DNA of 57,490 bases from Alphaproteobacteria bacterium (GTDB taxonomy: Bacteria; Pseudomonadota; Alphaproteobacteria; UBA9219; RFNS01), in the NCBI GenBank assembly GCA_016124955.1, contig WGMR01000004.1, forward strand, positions 1 through 57,490, read 5' to 3'. Below are positions 9,701 through 17,067 of the stretch, piece after piece. Within the stretch, counting starts at the first letter, position 1. Each line of letters starts with the position of its first letter. The notes below the pieces were generated by a model that was not told the DNA's origin, did no database searches, and worked only from the letters and a program-made list of their open reading frames with translations. A program made the translations under genes and the position numbers.

Positions 9701-9952
9701 ACAGTTGATCAGAGTGCCGTCGGACGTACACCATTTGCCGCTTTCAAGCGTGCCGATCGCGCTGTCGGAACCGCCCGAACCCATATTGATCCAGACGCTG
9801 CCGTTACAGTACTGCATCAAATCATAACTGGTATTATAAAACTGGTCGCCCGCAACGCCGGTGGGGGTCGTACAATCGGCCCGCGCCGCGCCGGGCAGCA
9901 GCAGCGCCGCAAACGCGGCTACGAGCGATACCTTATATATATACCGCATCAT
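6746..9952 (-). CDS. Secreted fibre protein D, long shaft, with Peptidase_S74 chaperone
   Basis: This 1068-residue fibre has a Sec signal ending ARA/DC at about residue 25 and the shared Cys-containing head. Its long shaft has three copies of the 46-residue repeat, a GFLPPRM...RDAISSPATGL segment typical of tail-fibre shafts (near 8745-8840) and further TDNA-x-x-RFDGT turns. The tip near 7200-7650 includes two 'GNIGIGTT'-type beta-turn units. The S74 chaperone has Ser924 and Lys929 as its dyad and leaves 145 residues for release. A heptad coiled coil ends the protein. It overlaps the genes before and after by 4 nt. It is presumably secreted by Sec and held at the surface by its head domain, although no lipobox or LPXTG-like anchor is visible. 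Confidence 0.85.
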   Translation of the reverse strand: MMRYIYKVSLVAAFAALLLPGAARADCTTPTGVAGDQFYNTSYDLMQYCNGSVWINMGSGGSDSAIGTLESGKWCTSDGTLINCQEDPPANAAGSGGQVQYNDGAGDLAGASGLTYATDTDIVTVTALAATDVGLIVKGAISQSGNLAEFRDSDDVVLALITAAGVFNGSGAGLSALNASNISTGTVGTARLGSGTADTTTFLRGDNTWATVQGGSGSIGDFNGPASSTDNAVIRFDGTTGKLAQNSGVIISDANAVTGIATLNTTGNVGIGTTATSNLLDVYKSGTTAAGIMVRSDTSTTSLAIQANMSSGSHNPITATGDAIITYNAGSQGTGGLVIAPWNSSIGGIRMDSTGSVGVGTKTVDASAQFEMVSTSKGFLPPRMDGTARDAISSPATGLMIYNTSTGKMNVYAGGWTEVGSSTFAAGTVSAPGWAVTGDANTGLYAPAADTVAIAAGGVMAAKFGADGVVFPSATGGPGAGGSGGGGAGSTTDNAVARFDGTDSVTQDSGVIIDDSDNVTGIGTLAASGNFAINTNKFTVAAASGNTVVAGTLGVTGAVTGASFSGTGTSLTALNATQLTSGTVPVARLASSGTADSSTFLRGDGTWATPVGSMVGPGSSTDNAIVRWDGTTGGLTQNSGATIDDSGNVTATSFAGSGASLTALNASNLASGTVGTARLGSGTASSSTYLRGDGTWTTPSVSAGMAVGSSTITGGNNGYVLYDNSGVVGEYAITGTGNVVMSASPTLTGTITAAAGTFSGTVTANNGILLANAKRLDSKDSGGTTRALLQLYSDDITYLEGGAGGLKIRSNYAAVTAMTIDASGNIGIGTTGPADKLHIYDATDSTITVSRAGTPATISYWTYNSGTVLFGTAGGDAVALVTAGTARMTVSQSGAFVGIGNAPNTSYSLATAGNILSTGYYHSSDARLKHDVTGFGRDAIETVKGLRAVHFKWNKDNSEDFGVIAQEVEKVLPEAITRDEKGFMAVQYDKLVLPVIEAVKQMAGNLTALTGRVDAHDAQMAAMAQRLAALEAANENLRAENATLRDAMKRGALDGRAVKARFDRTANP

Positions 9953-12900
9953 GGTGCCGCCGCCTTGAGAGCCGCGAATTCGCCGCGAAGCGATTCCACA
10001 GAATCGCGCAGCGCCTTCAGCTCGTCCTTCAGCATTTTGTTTTCTTCCCGCAGCGCCTTGATCTCGTCGTCATGGCCATCAACGCGCTTGGCCAGCGCCA
10101 TCAGGTCGGCGGCCATCTGCTTCACCTCGATCACCAGCTTTTTCACGGCTTCCAGCACCGGCAGCACGAGCTTGTCGTACTGCACCGCCAAAAAGCCCTT
10201 CTCGTCGCGCGTGATCGCTTCGGGCAGAACCTTCTCAACTTCCTGCGCGATCACGCCGAAATCCTGTTCGTTATCCTTGTTCCATTTGAAATGCACGGCG
10301 CGGATGCCTTCAATGGTGGCATACGGGTCGCGTTCAAATTGCACCACATCGTGCTTCAACCGCGCGTCCGATGAATGGTAATAGCCAGCGGAAAGGATAT
10401 TGCCGTTGGTATAAATTTTGTAACTCGCACTTGGTGCCACACCAACACCAAGACCGTTGGTATTCATGGTCATAACGGTGCTGTTGGCGACACGGAAATA
10501 GATGGATCCGTCGGTTCCGGTATTCAGGTATGTTCCCGTGGCTCCGCTGTTTTGTAGCAATGCGTAATTTGTATTGACCGACTGATCCATCGCCGCATGA
10601 CCGAATACCGCATATGCCGTGTTGGCAGGCCACGCACCAACTATGGCAGCGCCAAGGCGGGCGTTATTGGTAACCGTGGGTATATCGAGCGAATAGTTCG
10701 CGCTCGTCGTGCCGATGCCCACATTGCCGCTGGCGGTCAGGTTTCCTGTGATGGTCGTCGCGCCCGCCGCCAGTGTGCCGATGCCGCTTACGTTATTGCT
10801 GTCGTCGATGATCACGGCGCTGTTCTGCAGCGTGGCGCCGCCGGTGCCGTCAAAGCGCGCCACGGCGTTGTCGGTGCTGCTGCCCGCGCCGCCCACGTCG
10901 CCGCCGTCGCCCACGCCGGCGCCGCCCGCCTGGCCGGGAAAGATCACGCTGCCGCTGGCGATGTTGATTTTGCCGCTGCCCTTCGGCGTCAGGTTGATAT
11001 TGACGTTGGTGTCGCTGCCCGCCGCGCCGATGGTCACGCCGCTGCCGGTCGCCGCCGGGGTCAGCGCCACGTAATTCACGCCGCTGCTGGCGGTGTTAAA
11101 GCGCGCAACCTGAACCCCGCCCGCCGTCACCGAAAGCGTATCGGCCGCCGGGGCGTAAAGGCCGGTATTGGTATCCGTGCTTACCGCAAGGCCGGGTGCG
11201 CCCACCGTGCCGGCATCGAACTGCCCCGCCGTGCCGCCGCCCGCTTCGGGCTCGTCGCCCGTCACGCCCGGAAACACCATGCCGCCTGCGGTGAAGCTGG
11301 CCGCCATGCTGCCGCCCGCGGCGATCGCGAGCGTATCGGTCGCCGGGCGGTAAATGCCGGTGTTTTCGTCGTTCGCGAACGGCCAGCCGGGCGCATCCAC
11401 CGTGCCATCCGCCATGTCGGTAGCGCCGCCGCCCCCGCCGCCGACCATGGCGCCGGAGAAGTTTGCGGTGTATAATGTGCCACCCGTAATTGTTGTGCTT
11501 CCGCTATAAATATAAGCTTCCACATAATCGCTGCTGCCGTTCATATCGAGTATGACGGATGCGTTCGGAATATAGTTCGTCGGCGTGCCCGCCTGTCCTT
11601 CATAGGAGATCAGAGCTCCATTTTTATATATGCCAATATAGCAGATAGTCCCGCCGTTGCCGCAATATGCGCTAGCTGCAAAAATATACTTCCCCGCCTC
11701 CGTTGGCGTGAAGCGATCAGAAGCAAAGTTGTCATTGGTGTCAAAAATTTCCGTTTGCCACGTCAATTTGGTCCATGTGCTGGTTGCGACTGTCTGGTCA
11801 ATTGTTTTGCGTACAAAGAAGCTCGGCCCCGTGCTGCTGCCCCCGCCGCCGCCCGCGCCGGTGCCCACCGCGCTCCAGACGCTGCCGGTGTAGTAATTCA
11901 GCGCGTTGGTGGATGTATTGTAAACCACAAGGCCGGTTGCCGGGCTGCTGATCGCGTCGCGCGCCGTGCTGTCCATGCGCGGCGGCAGGAAGCCCTTGGT
12001 CGTGCTGACCATATCAAGCACGGCGCTTGTTGCCACGCTTGTGGTGCCGATGCCAACGCCCGTGGCGCCGGTGACCGTGCCCGCCGTAACGGTATCGCCG
12101 GTACTGGCATCGATCGTGAATTTATCGGTGTTGACCGCGACATTGCCGGTCACGTCAAGCGTATCGGAAAGCGTGGTCGCGCCGGTTGCATCCAGCGTGC
12201 CCGCCACGACCGTATCGCCGCTTGAAGCCGCCACCGTGAATTTGCTGGTGTTGATCGCAAAATTACCGCTGGCCGAAAGCACGCCGATGCCGCTTACGTT
12301 GTTGCTGTCGTCCACCACAACGCCGCTGCCCTGCACCAGCTTGCCGGTGGTGCCATCGAAACGCGCGAGCGTGTTGTCGGTTGCGCTGGCGGGGCCGTTC
12401 AGATCGCCGATCGTGCCGACGCCGCCCTGCACCGTGGCCCATGTATTGTCGCCGCGCAGAAAACTTGTACTGTCCGCCGTGCCGGATCCGAGCCGCGCGG
12501 TCGGCACCGTGCCGGAACCGAGCGCGGAGGCGTTCAAAGCCGTCAGCGAAGCGCCGGAACCCGCGAAACTCGCGCCCGTGACCGCGCCGGTCACATCCAG
12601 CGTGCCTGCCGCCAGCGTGTTGCCCGTGGCGGCATCGACCGTGAATTTGTCGGTATTCACCGTAAGGTTGCCGCTAAGCCCGAGCGCGGCAAGCGCGGAT
12701 GTGCCGGTGACGCCGAGCGTGCCGCCCACGACCGTATTGCCGCTGCTGCCCTCGACCGTAAACTTATCGCTGTTGATCGCGAAATCGCCCGCGGCCGCGA
12801 GCGTGCCGTCGGTGCTGATATTGCCCGCCGCCGTCACGCGCGCCAGAACGCCGGCGCTATCGTTGCGCCATTCCGTCAGGTTGCCGGATTGCGATGTCGC

Positions 12901-15819
12901 GCCCGCCACTACAAACGGAATGTCGGTCGCGGTTTGCGATGTCACGGTCACCACATCCCCCGAAGATGCGTATGTAAGCCCGAGCGCGCCGGCGAAACCG
13001 CCGCTGCCATTATACTGCACCTGCCCGCTGGCGCCGGCGGCATCGCCCGTGGAGCCGTTGGAGCCGAGCCCGCCGCTCGCGCCGCCGAAATGCAGGATGC
13101 GGTCGGAAAGGTTGATTTTGCCGGTGCCCTTGGTGGAAAGGGTAAGATCGATGTTGGTATCGCTACCGCCCGCAGAAATGGTCGGGCCCGCGCCCGTCGC
13201 GCCGGGGGTGATGCTGACGTAATTGACGCCGTTCGTGCCGGTGTTCCAGCGCACCACTTCGGTGCCGCCGGCGGTGACCGAAAGCGTATCGGCATTGGCC
13301 TGATAGAAGCCGGTGTTGGTATCGTTGGTCACGAACAGGCCGGGTTCGGTCACCGTGCCCGGGTCAAAGTTGGTGGCGCGGCCGCTGCCCACCGCTTCCC
13401 AGCTATCGCCGTCGTAATAGTTCAGCCCGTCTGTCGTTGTGTTGTAGATAAGCAGGCCGGTCGCGGGGCTTGATATCGCGTCGCGTTCCGTTTCCTGCAT
13501 GCGCGGCGGCAGAAAGCCCTTGGTCGTGCTCGAGAGCGCGAGCAGGGCGGTGCCGGTCACGCTGGTGGCACCGAGCGCCATGCTGCCCGCCGGTCCGACC
13601 ACGCCCAGAACGTTCTGGTCGCTGTCCTGCCATTCCTGCAAATTGACGCTCTGCGATGCGGCGCCGCGCACGATCAGCGGCTTCGATGTCGCGTTCGCCG
13701 CCACCGCCGTGACCATGCCGGTCAGGTTGCCGGTAACATTGCCCGCAAGATTGCCGTAGAAACCGCCGGTCGAGGCGGAAACCGCGCCCGTGAAGGAGGC
13801 ATTGCCGGTATCGCGCGCAATCGAGAAGGGCGTGCCGATCGCGGCGCCGCTGTCGTCGTAATTTTTCAAAACAAAATTGCTGCCGGCGTTGCTGCCGCCT
13901 TCGGCGGTGCTTTCGCCGCCCCACGCCCAGCGCAGCGTCGTGCCGGTCGCGATCTGGTAGAAACGGTCGCTCGCGGCCGTGCCTTCCAGCCTGATGTTGC
14001 CGGCTTTCACATGCAGCCGCTCGGCGGGGTCAGAGGTGTTGATGCCGACATAGCCGTTTTCGTCGATCGTCATAGCGGCGGTGCCGTCGGTCGAAAGCAC
14101 GATCGTGCCGCCGCTGCCGCCGCCGTCGGTAATGTCTATTCCGGTGTCGTCTTGGTTGAACGAGGCGGTTTCCACATCCTGCGCGGCGGTTACGCGGCCG
14201 GTGCTATCGACCGTGCCCCAGTTATAGGCGCCCGCGGTCACGCCGCTGGCCGGCAGCCGGTTGGCATCGAGCGTGCCCGTCGTCAGATTGCCCGCATCGT
14301 TGGCACCAAGGTTGGTGCGCGCGCCCGCCGCCGTGCTGGCGCCGGTGCCGCCATTGGCGATGGCGACCTGCCCGGCCAGAATGCCGGACGCGTTTGTAAG
14401 GTAGGTCGCGGTCGTCGCCGTAGTGGCGGTGCCGGAAATGCCGACATCAAGCGTGCCCCCGCCCAGACCCGTGAGCCCGAGCGCAGACCATGCCGCGGCG
14501 GCATCCGCCGCCTGAAACACCGCATCACCGGTCGCGCCGACGCCAAGCGTGACGCGCGCGGCGGCGGCGGTTGACGATGTGAACAGCGAATCGCCCGTGC
14601 TGCCCGCGCCGATGGTCGAACGCGCGGTCGAAGCGTCATCGGCCGTGAAAAGCGTGGTGCCGACCGTGCCCGCGCCAAGGGCGGTGCGGCCCGCAGCTTC
14701 GTCGGCGGCAATGAACAGCGCATCGCCCACCGTGCTGGCGCCAAGGGCGGTACGGCCCGCTTCTTCGTCGGCGGCCACAAACACCGCGTCGCCCACCGTT
14801 GTCGAGCCAAGCGAACTGCGCGCCGCGCCCGCGCTGGCTGCGGTAAAGAGCGATTCGCCGATACTGGTCGCGCCCAGAAGCGTTGTACGCACGGTCGCGG
14901 CGGTGGAACTGTCATAGGAACCGGCGGTGAAAAGATAGTCGCCCATCGTGGTAGCGCCGAGGTTCACGCGCGCGCCGCCCGCCGTGGCCGCGCCGGTGCC
15001 GCCCGAAGCCACCGGCAACGGATTTGAAATGCTGATCGAATCGGCCGTGATCGCGCCGCTGAGGCTGAGCGCGGAGCCCATGATGGTGCCGTCCGGCTGC
15101 ACGCGCACCGCGTTGGCGGCAACGCCGTAGCGAACTTCCTGCTGCCCGCCGCCGATGTCGGCGACCTGCCAGACGTTGGCACGGTTGATCGCTTCGCCCA
15201 CATTGACGCGTTCGATTTTATCGTCGTTCTGGGCGACGGTGTCGCCGCAATCCGTTTCAAGCGTGCCGTTGGGGCCGGCGCTGATCAGCAGCATCGCCGG
15301 GTCGCTGCCGGGCGTGACCGCGTTTTCCCAGCGACAGTAAATATAGAAACGGTTCCAGGGGTCGAGCTGCTTGACCCCGGCGGTGGCCATGTAAACACCC
15401 GCGCTTTCGGGGCTGCCGTCATCGTCGGCGGCGGCATAGCCGGTCGGAAGTTTGGACGCGTCCTCGCTGGCGATGCTTGCAAAGGGATAGGTCGCCGGCG
15501 GCTCGAGTGTGGTCTGGTCCACACTGAGCGCCGATGTCGAGGAAAGCGTGCGCGCCGCGGCGGTCAGATCGTTGCGGGCGGTATTATCGCGCGTGACTTC
15601 GACGTTGCTGCGCAGAATTTGCGAATAGCCGCTGAACAAAATGCCTGCGCCGACGCCCGCAATCGCCAGCACATAAAGGATCGGGCCGATCATGAAGCCC
15701 GCTTCGCCCCGCTTGCGCGCATGCGCAAACCCGAAACGCGCGCGCATGAAAGCCGAGCCGAAAAGCCCGCGCCTCACCGTGCCCGCGTCATTGGTCGTGG
15801 GGGTTTTGCCGAAATTCAT
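9949..15819 (-). CDS. Giant pilin-like/tail-fibre fusion protein E with C1q-like insert and Peptidase_S74 chaperone
   Basis: The first gene of the operon encodes 1956 residues and starts at an ATG preceded by AGGGG. It has no Sec signal. A 41-residue basic leader ends RKRGEAG, followed by a hydrophobic segment (42-64) beginning FMIGPILYV, as in type IV prepilins but with Pro instead of Glu at +5. Residues 65-230 contain DPWNRFYIYC and ISAGPNGT, which resemble the GspG pseudopilin globular region. Seven 22-residue repeats follow (286-448), then a long tail-fibre-type shaft with two GFLPPRM segments and one 46-residue repeat. A C1q/TNF-like domain lies at about 1332-1458, then a tip like that of fibre C, an S74 chaperone with dyad Ser1817/Lys1822 and a coiled coil. 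It could be a pilus-tip or membrane-anchored adhesin. Processing by a prepilin peptidase is inferred. Confidence 0.8.
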   Translation of the reverse strand: MNFGKTPTTNDAGTVRRGLFGSAFMRARFGFAHARKRGEAGFMIGPILYVLAIAGVGAGILFSGYSQILRSNVEVTRDNTARNDLTAAARTLSSTSALSVDQTTLEPPATYPFASIASEDASKLPTGYAAADDDGSPESAGVYMATAGVKQLDPWNRFYIYCRWENAVTPGSDPAMLLISAGPNGTLETDCGDTVAQNDDKIERVNVGEAINRANVWQVADIGGGQQEVRYGVAANAVRVQPDGTIMGSALSLSGAITADSISISNPLPVASGGTGAATAGGARVNLGATTMGDYLFTAGSYDSSTAATVRTTLLGATSIGESLFTAASAGAARSSLGSTTVGDAVFVAADEEAGRTALGASTVGDALFIAADEAAGRTALGAGTVGTTLFTADDASTARSTIGAGSTGDSLFTSSTAAAARVTLGVGATGDAVFQAADAAAAWSALGLTGLGGGTLDVGISGTATTATTATYLTNASGILAGQVAIANGGTGASTAAGARTNLGANDAGNLTTGTLDANRLPASGVTAGAYNWGTVDSTGRVTAAQDVETASFNQDDTGIDITDGGGSGGTIVLSTDGTAAMTIDENGYVGINTSDPAERLHVKAGNIRLEGTAASDRFYQIATGTTLRWAWGGESTAEGGSNAGSNFVLKNYDDSGAAIGTPFSIARDTGNASFTGAVSASTGGFYGNLAGNVTGNLTGMVTAVAANATSKPLIVRGAASQSVNLQEWQDSDQNVLGVVGPAGSMALGATSVTGTALLALSSTTKGFLPPRMQETERDAISSPATGLLIYNTTTDGLNYYDGDSWEAVGSGRATNFDPGTVTEPGLFVTNDTNTGFYQANADTLSVTAGGTEVVRWNTGTNGVNYVSITPGATGAGPTISAGGSDTNIDLTLSTKGTGKINLSDRILHFGGASGGLGSNGSTGDAAGASGQVQYNGSGGFAGALGLTYASSGDVVTVTSQTATDIPFVVAGATSQSGNLTEWRNDSAGVLARVTAAGNISTDGTLAAAGDFAINSDKFTVEGSSGNTVVGGTLGVTGTSALAALGLSGNLTVNTDKFTVDAATGNTLAAGTLDVTGAVTGASFAGSGASLTALNASALGSGTVPTARLGSGTADSTSFLRGDNTWATVQGGVGTIGDLNGPASATDNTLARFDGTTGKLVQGSGVVVDDSNNVSGIGVLSASGNFAINTSKFTVAASSGDTVVAGTLDATGATTLSDTLDVTGNVAVNTDKFTIDASTGDTVTAGTVTGATGVGIGTTSVATSAVLDMVSTTKGFLPPRMDSTARDAISSPATGLVVYNTSTNALNYYTGSVWSAVGTGAGGGGGSSTGPSFFVRKTIDQTVATSTWTKLTWQTEIFDTNDNFASDRFTPTEAGKYIFAASAYCGNGGTICYIGIYKNGALISYEGQAGTPTNYIPNASVILDMNGSSDYVEAYIYSGSTTITGGTLYTANFSGAMVGGGGGGATDMADGTVDAPGWPFANDENTGIYRPATDTLAIAAGGSMAASFTAGGMVFPGVTGDEPEAGGGTAGQFDAGTVGAPGLAVSTDTNTGLYAPAADTLSVTAGGVQVARFNTASSGVNYVALTPAATGSGVTIGAAGSDTNVNINLTPKGSGKINIASGSVIFPGQAGGAGVGDGGDVGGAGSSTDNAVARFDGTGGATLQNSAVIIDDSNNVSGIGTLAAGATTITGNLTASGNVGIGTTSANYSLDIPTVTNNARLGAAIVGAWPANTAYAVFGHAAMDQSVNTNYALLQNSGATGTYLNTGTDGSIYFRVANSTVMTMNTNGLGVGVAPSASYKIYTNGNILSAGYYHSSDARLKHDVVQFERDPYATIEGIRAVHFKWNKDNEQDFGVIAQEVEKVLPEAITRDEKGFLAVQYDKLVLPVLEAVKKLVIEVKQMAADLMALAKRVDGHDDEIKALREENKMLKDELKALRDSVESLRGEFAALKAAAP
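14476..14964 (-). repeat. Tandem 22-codon repeats in the N-terminal shaft of fibre E
   Basis: Residues 286-448 of fibre E contain about seven tandem units of 22 residues with the pattern TxGDxLFxAxDxxxARxxLG (66 nt per unit). Two adjacent units differ at only a few positions. Similar alanine-rich LG repeats occur in phage tail-fibre shafts. Confidence 0.85.
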
Positions 15820-16145
15820 TCACGCGCCCCTGGTCAATCGCCGCGCACTGTCCGCGCCGGCTGCAGACCGGTACGTCGCGCGCGAACGGCGCCGCATAAC
15901 CCCGGACAGGGCCGAAGCCCTTGAAAACCTTGGTTAGACGGCTGCCGTTATTTTGAATCTGGGGCCAAACGTTTAATAATTGGTTTATCCACAAATTTGC
16001 ATTCGGCGCTGATTCAGCCTTTGTTTACAGGGCGTTGTGAAGCGCTCCGCGACAGAAAATTACGCGGCATTTATTACGTTTTCGATATAGTGACGAAAGC
16101 GAAAGAATCCGCTTTTCAGGCGGCATCCGGGCGCGAGGACAAGTC
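15820..16145 (-). promoter_or_regulatory. Leader and promoter region of the fibre operon
   Basis: This 326-nt gene-free stretch between uppP and the fibre operon must hold the operon promoter unless transcription reads through from uppP. It has an AT-rich core at about 15940-16090. On the minus strand a GGGC-TTCG-GCCC hairpin with a UUCG tetraloop lies at 15909-15920, about 90 nt upstream of the first ATG. No run of T follows it, so it is not an obvious terminator. I could not pick a convincing -35/-10 pair. Confidence 0.4.
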
Positions 16146-16949
16146 TCAGGTCAGCAGAACGGCCAAAAGCAGCCCCCCGATCGCGATCCGGTACCAGGCG
16201 AAGGGCGCGAAGCCATAACGGCCGACGAAGGCAATAAACCCCTTCGCAATCGGCCATGCGGCGAAGAAGGCGGCAATAAACCCGATCACAAGCAAGGTCG
16301 TGTCGCCTTCCGCCATCGCGTCGCGGTTTTTGTAAAAATCATAGACGGTGGCGCCCATCATGGTCGGGATAGCAAGAAAAAACGAGAATTCCGCCGCAAC
16401 CCGCCGTTCGACCCCGAGCAGAAGCGCCCCCATGATGGTGGCGCCGGAACGCGAAACCCCGGGCACCATCGCAAGGCATTGCGCACAGCCGATCAGGAAT
16501 GCGGTCTTCAACGGCATGCGGTCGAACGCCTGTGTTTTCACCCTGTACATGTTGCGTTCGATCACCAGAATGGCGACCCCGCCGAGCAACAGCGCCCACG
16601 CCACGACCAGCGGATTGAACAATGCGGCCTTGATGAAATCGTGGACCAGCGCGCCAACCACGGCGGCGGGCAGGAATCCAAGCAAAACGGCCCAGACAAA
16701 ATGCCGCGAAGCGGCATCCCTGTGCAGCGTCAGGGTCACATGCCAAAGGCGGGGGAAAAAAGCGATCACAACGGCCAAAATGGCGCCAAGCTGGATCACC
16801 ACTTCGAACATATACCCGGAAGGGCCCTGAAAGCCGATACCCTCGCCCAGCAATATCAGGTGCCCGGTTGAGGATATAGGCAGGAATTCCGTAAAACCTT
16901 CGACCACCCCCATCAGCGCGGCCTTAAGAATGGTGATCAGATCAGGCAT
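16146..16949 (-). CDS. uppP: Undecaprenyl-diphosphatase
   Basis: This integral membrane enzyme (BacA/UppP family) dephosphorylates undecaprenyl diphosphate to recycle the lipid carrier for peptidoglycan and polysaccharide synthesis. The 267-residue length is normal for the family. Both signature motifs are visible: EGFTEFLPISSTGHL near residues 17-31, with the catalytic glutamate and serine-rich loop, and PGVSRSGATI in the second half. About seven to eight hydrophobic segments follow the family plan. It stands alone, with 118 nt to the DUF2336 gene upstream on the same strand, and it ends about 330 nt before the fibre operon. Confidence 0.95.
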   Translation of the reverse strand: MPDLITILKAALMGVVEGFTEFLPISSTGHLILLGEGIGFQGPSGYMFEVVIQLGAILAVVIAFFPRLWHVTLTLHRDAASRHFVWAVLLGFLPAAVVGALVHDFIKAALFNPLVVAWALLLGGVAILVIERNMYRVKTQAFDRMPLKTAFLIGCAQCLAMVPGVSRSGATIMGALLLGVERRVAAEFSFFLAIPTMMGATVYDFYKNRDAMAEGDTTLLVIGFIAAFFAAWPIAKGFIAFVGRYGFAPFAWYRIAIGGLLLAVLLT

Positions 16950-17067
16950 TGCAGCTCTTGTTTATTTTGGCCTCGCTGCTGCAAATACCAGATTATGCCG
17001 CGCCGCGCATCAGGAAAATAGCGGCCTGCGCGCCCGAAACCCGGGTACCTTCAATTCAGTCTTGTTT

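Larger units (their letters stand above)
2964..12570 (-). repeat. Dispersed 46-codon shaft repeat family, eight copies
   Basis: A unit of about 138 nt encoding GSGASLTALNASNL, SGTVGTARLGSG and LRGDG-x-WATP recurs in the fibre genes. Approximate positions are 2964-3102 and 3300-3439 (fibre A), 4818-4953 and 5085-5221 (B), 7858-7996, 8127-8265 and 9316-9450 (D) and 12435-12570 (E); C has none. Similarity is visible in the DNA as well as the protein. The copies could serve as recombination sites for changing shaft length or swapping tips. Confidence 0.85.

Noticed and set aside
14476-14964. Regular 66-nt repeats as a CRISPR array
   Set aside because: The units are contiguous and coding, without unique spacers, and no cas genes are present.
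2204-15819. The fibre cluster as a prophage or tailocin
   Set aside because: No integrase, terminase, capsid, sheath, baseplate, holin or lysin gene is present, the flanks are chromosomal, one protein has a pilin-type N-terminus and the others have Sec signals, which phage fibres do not use.
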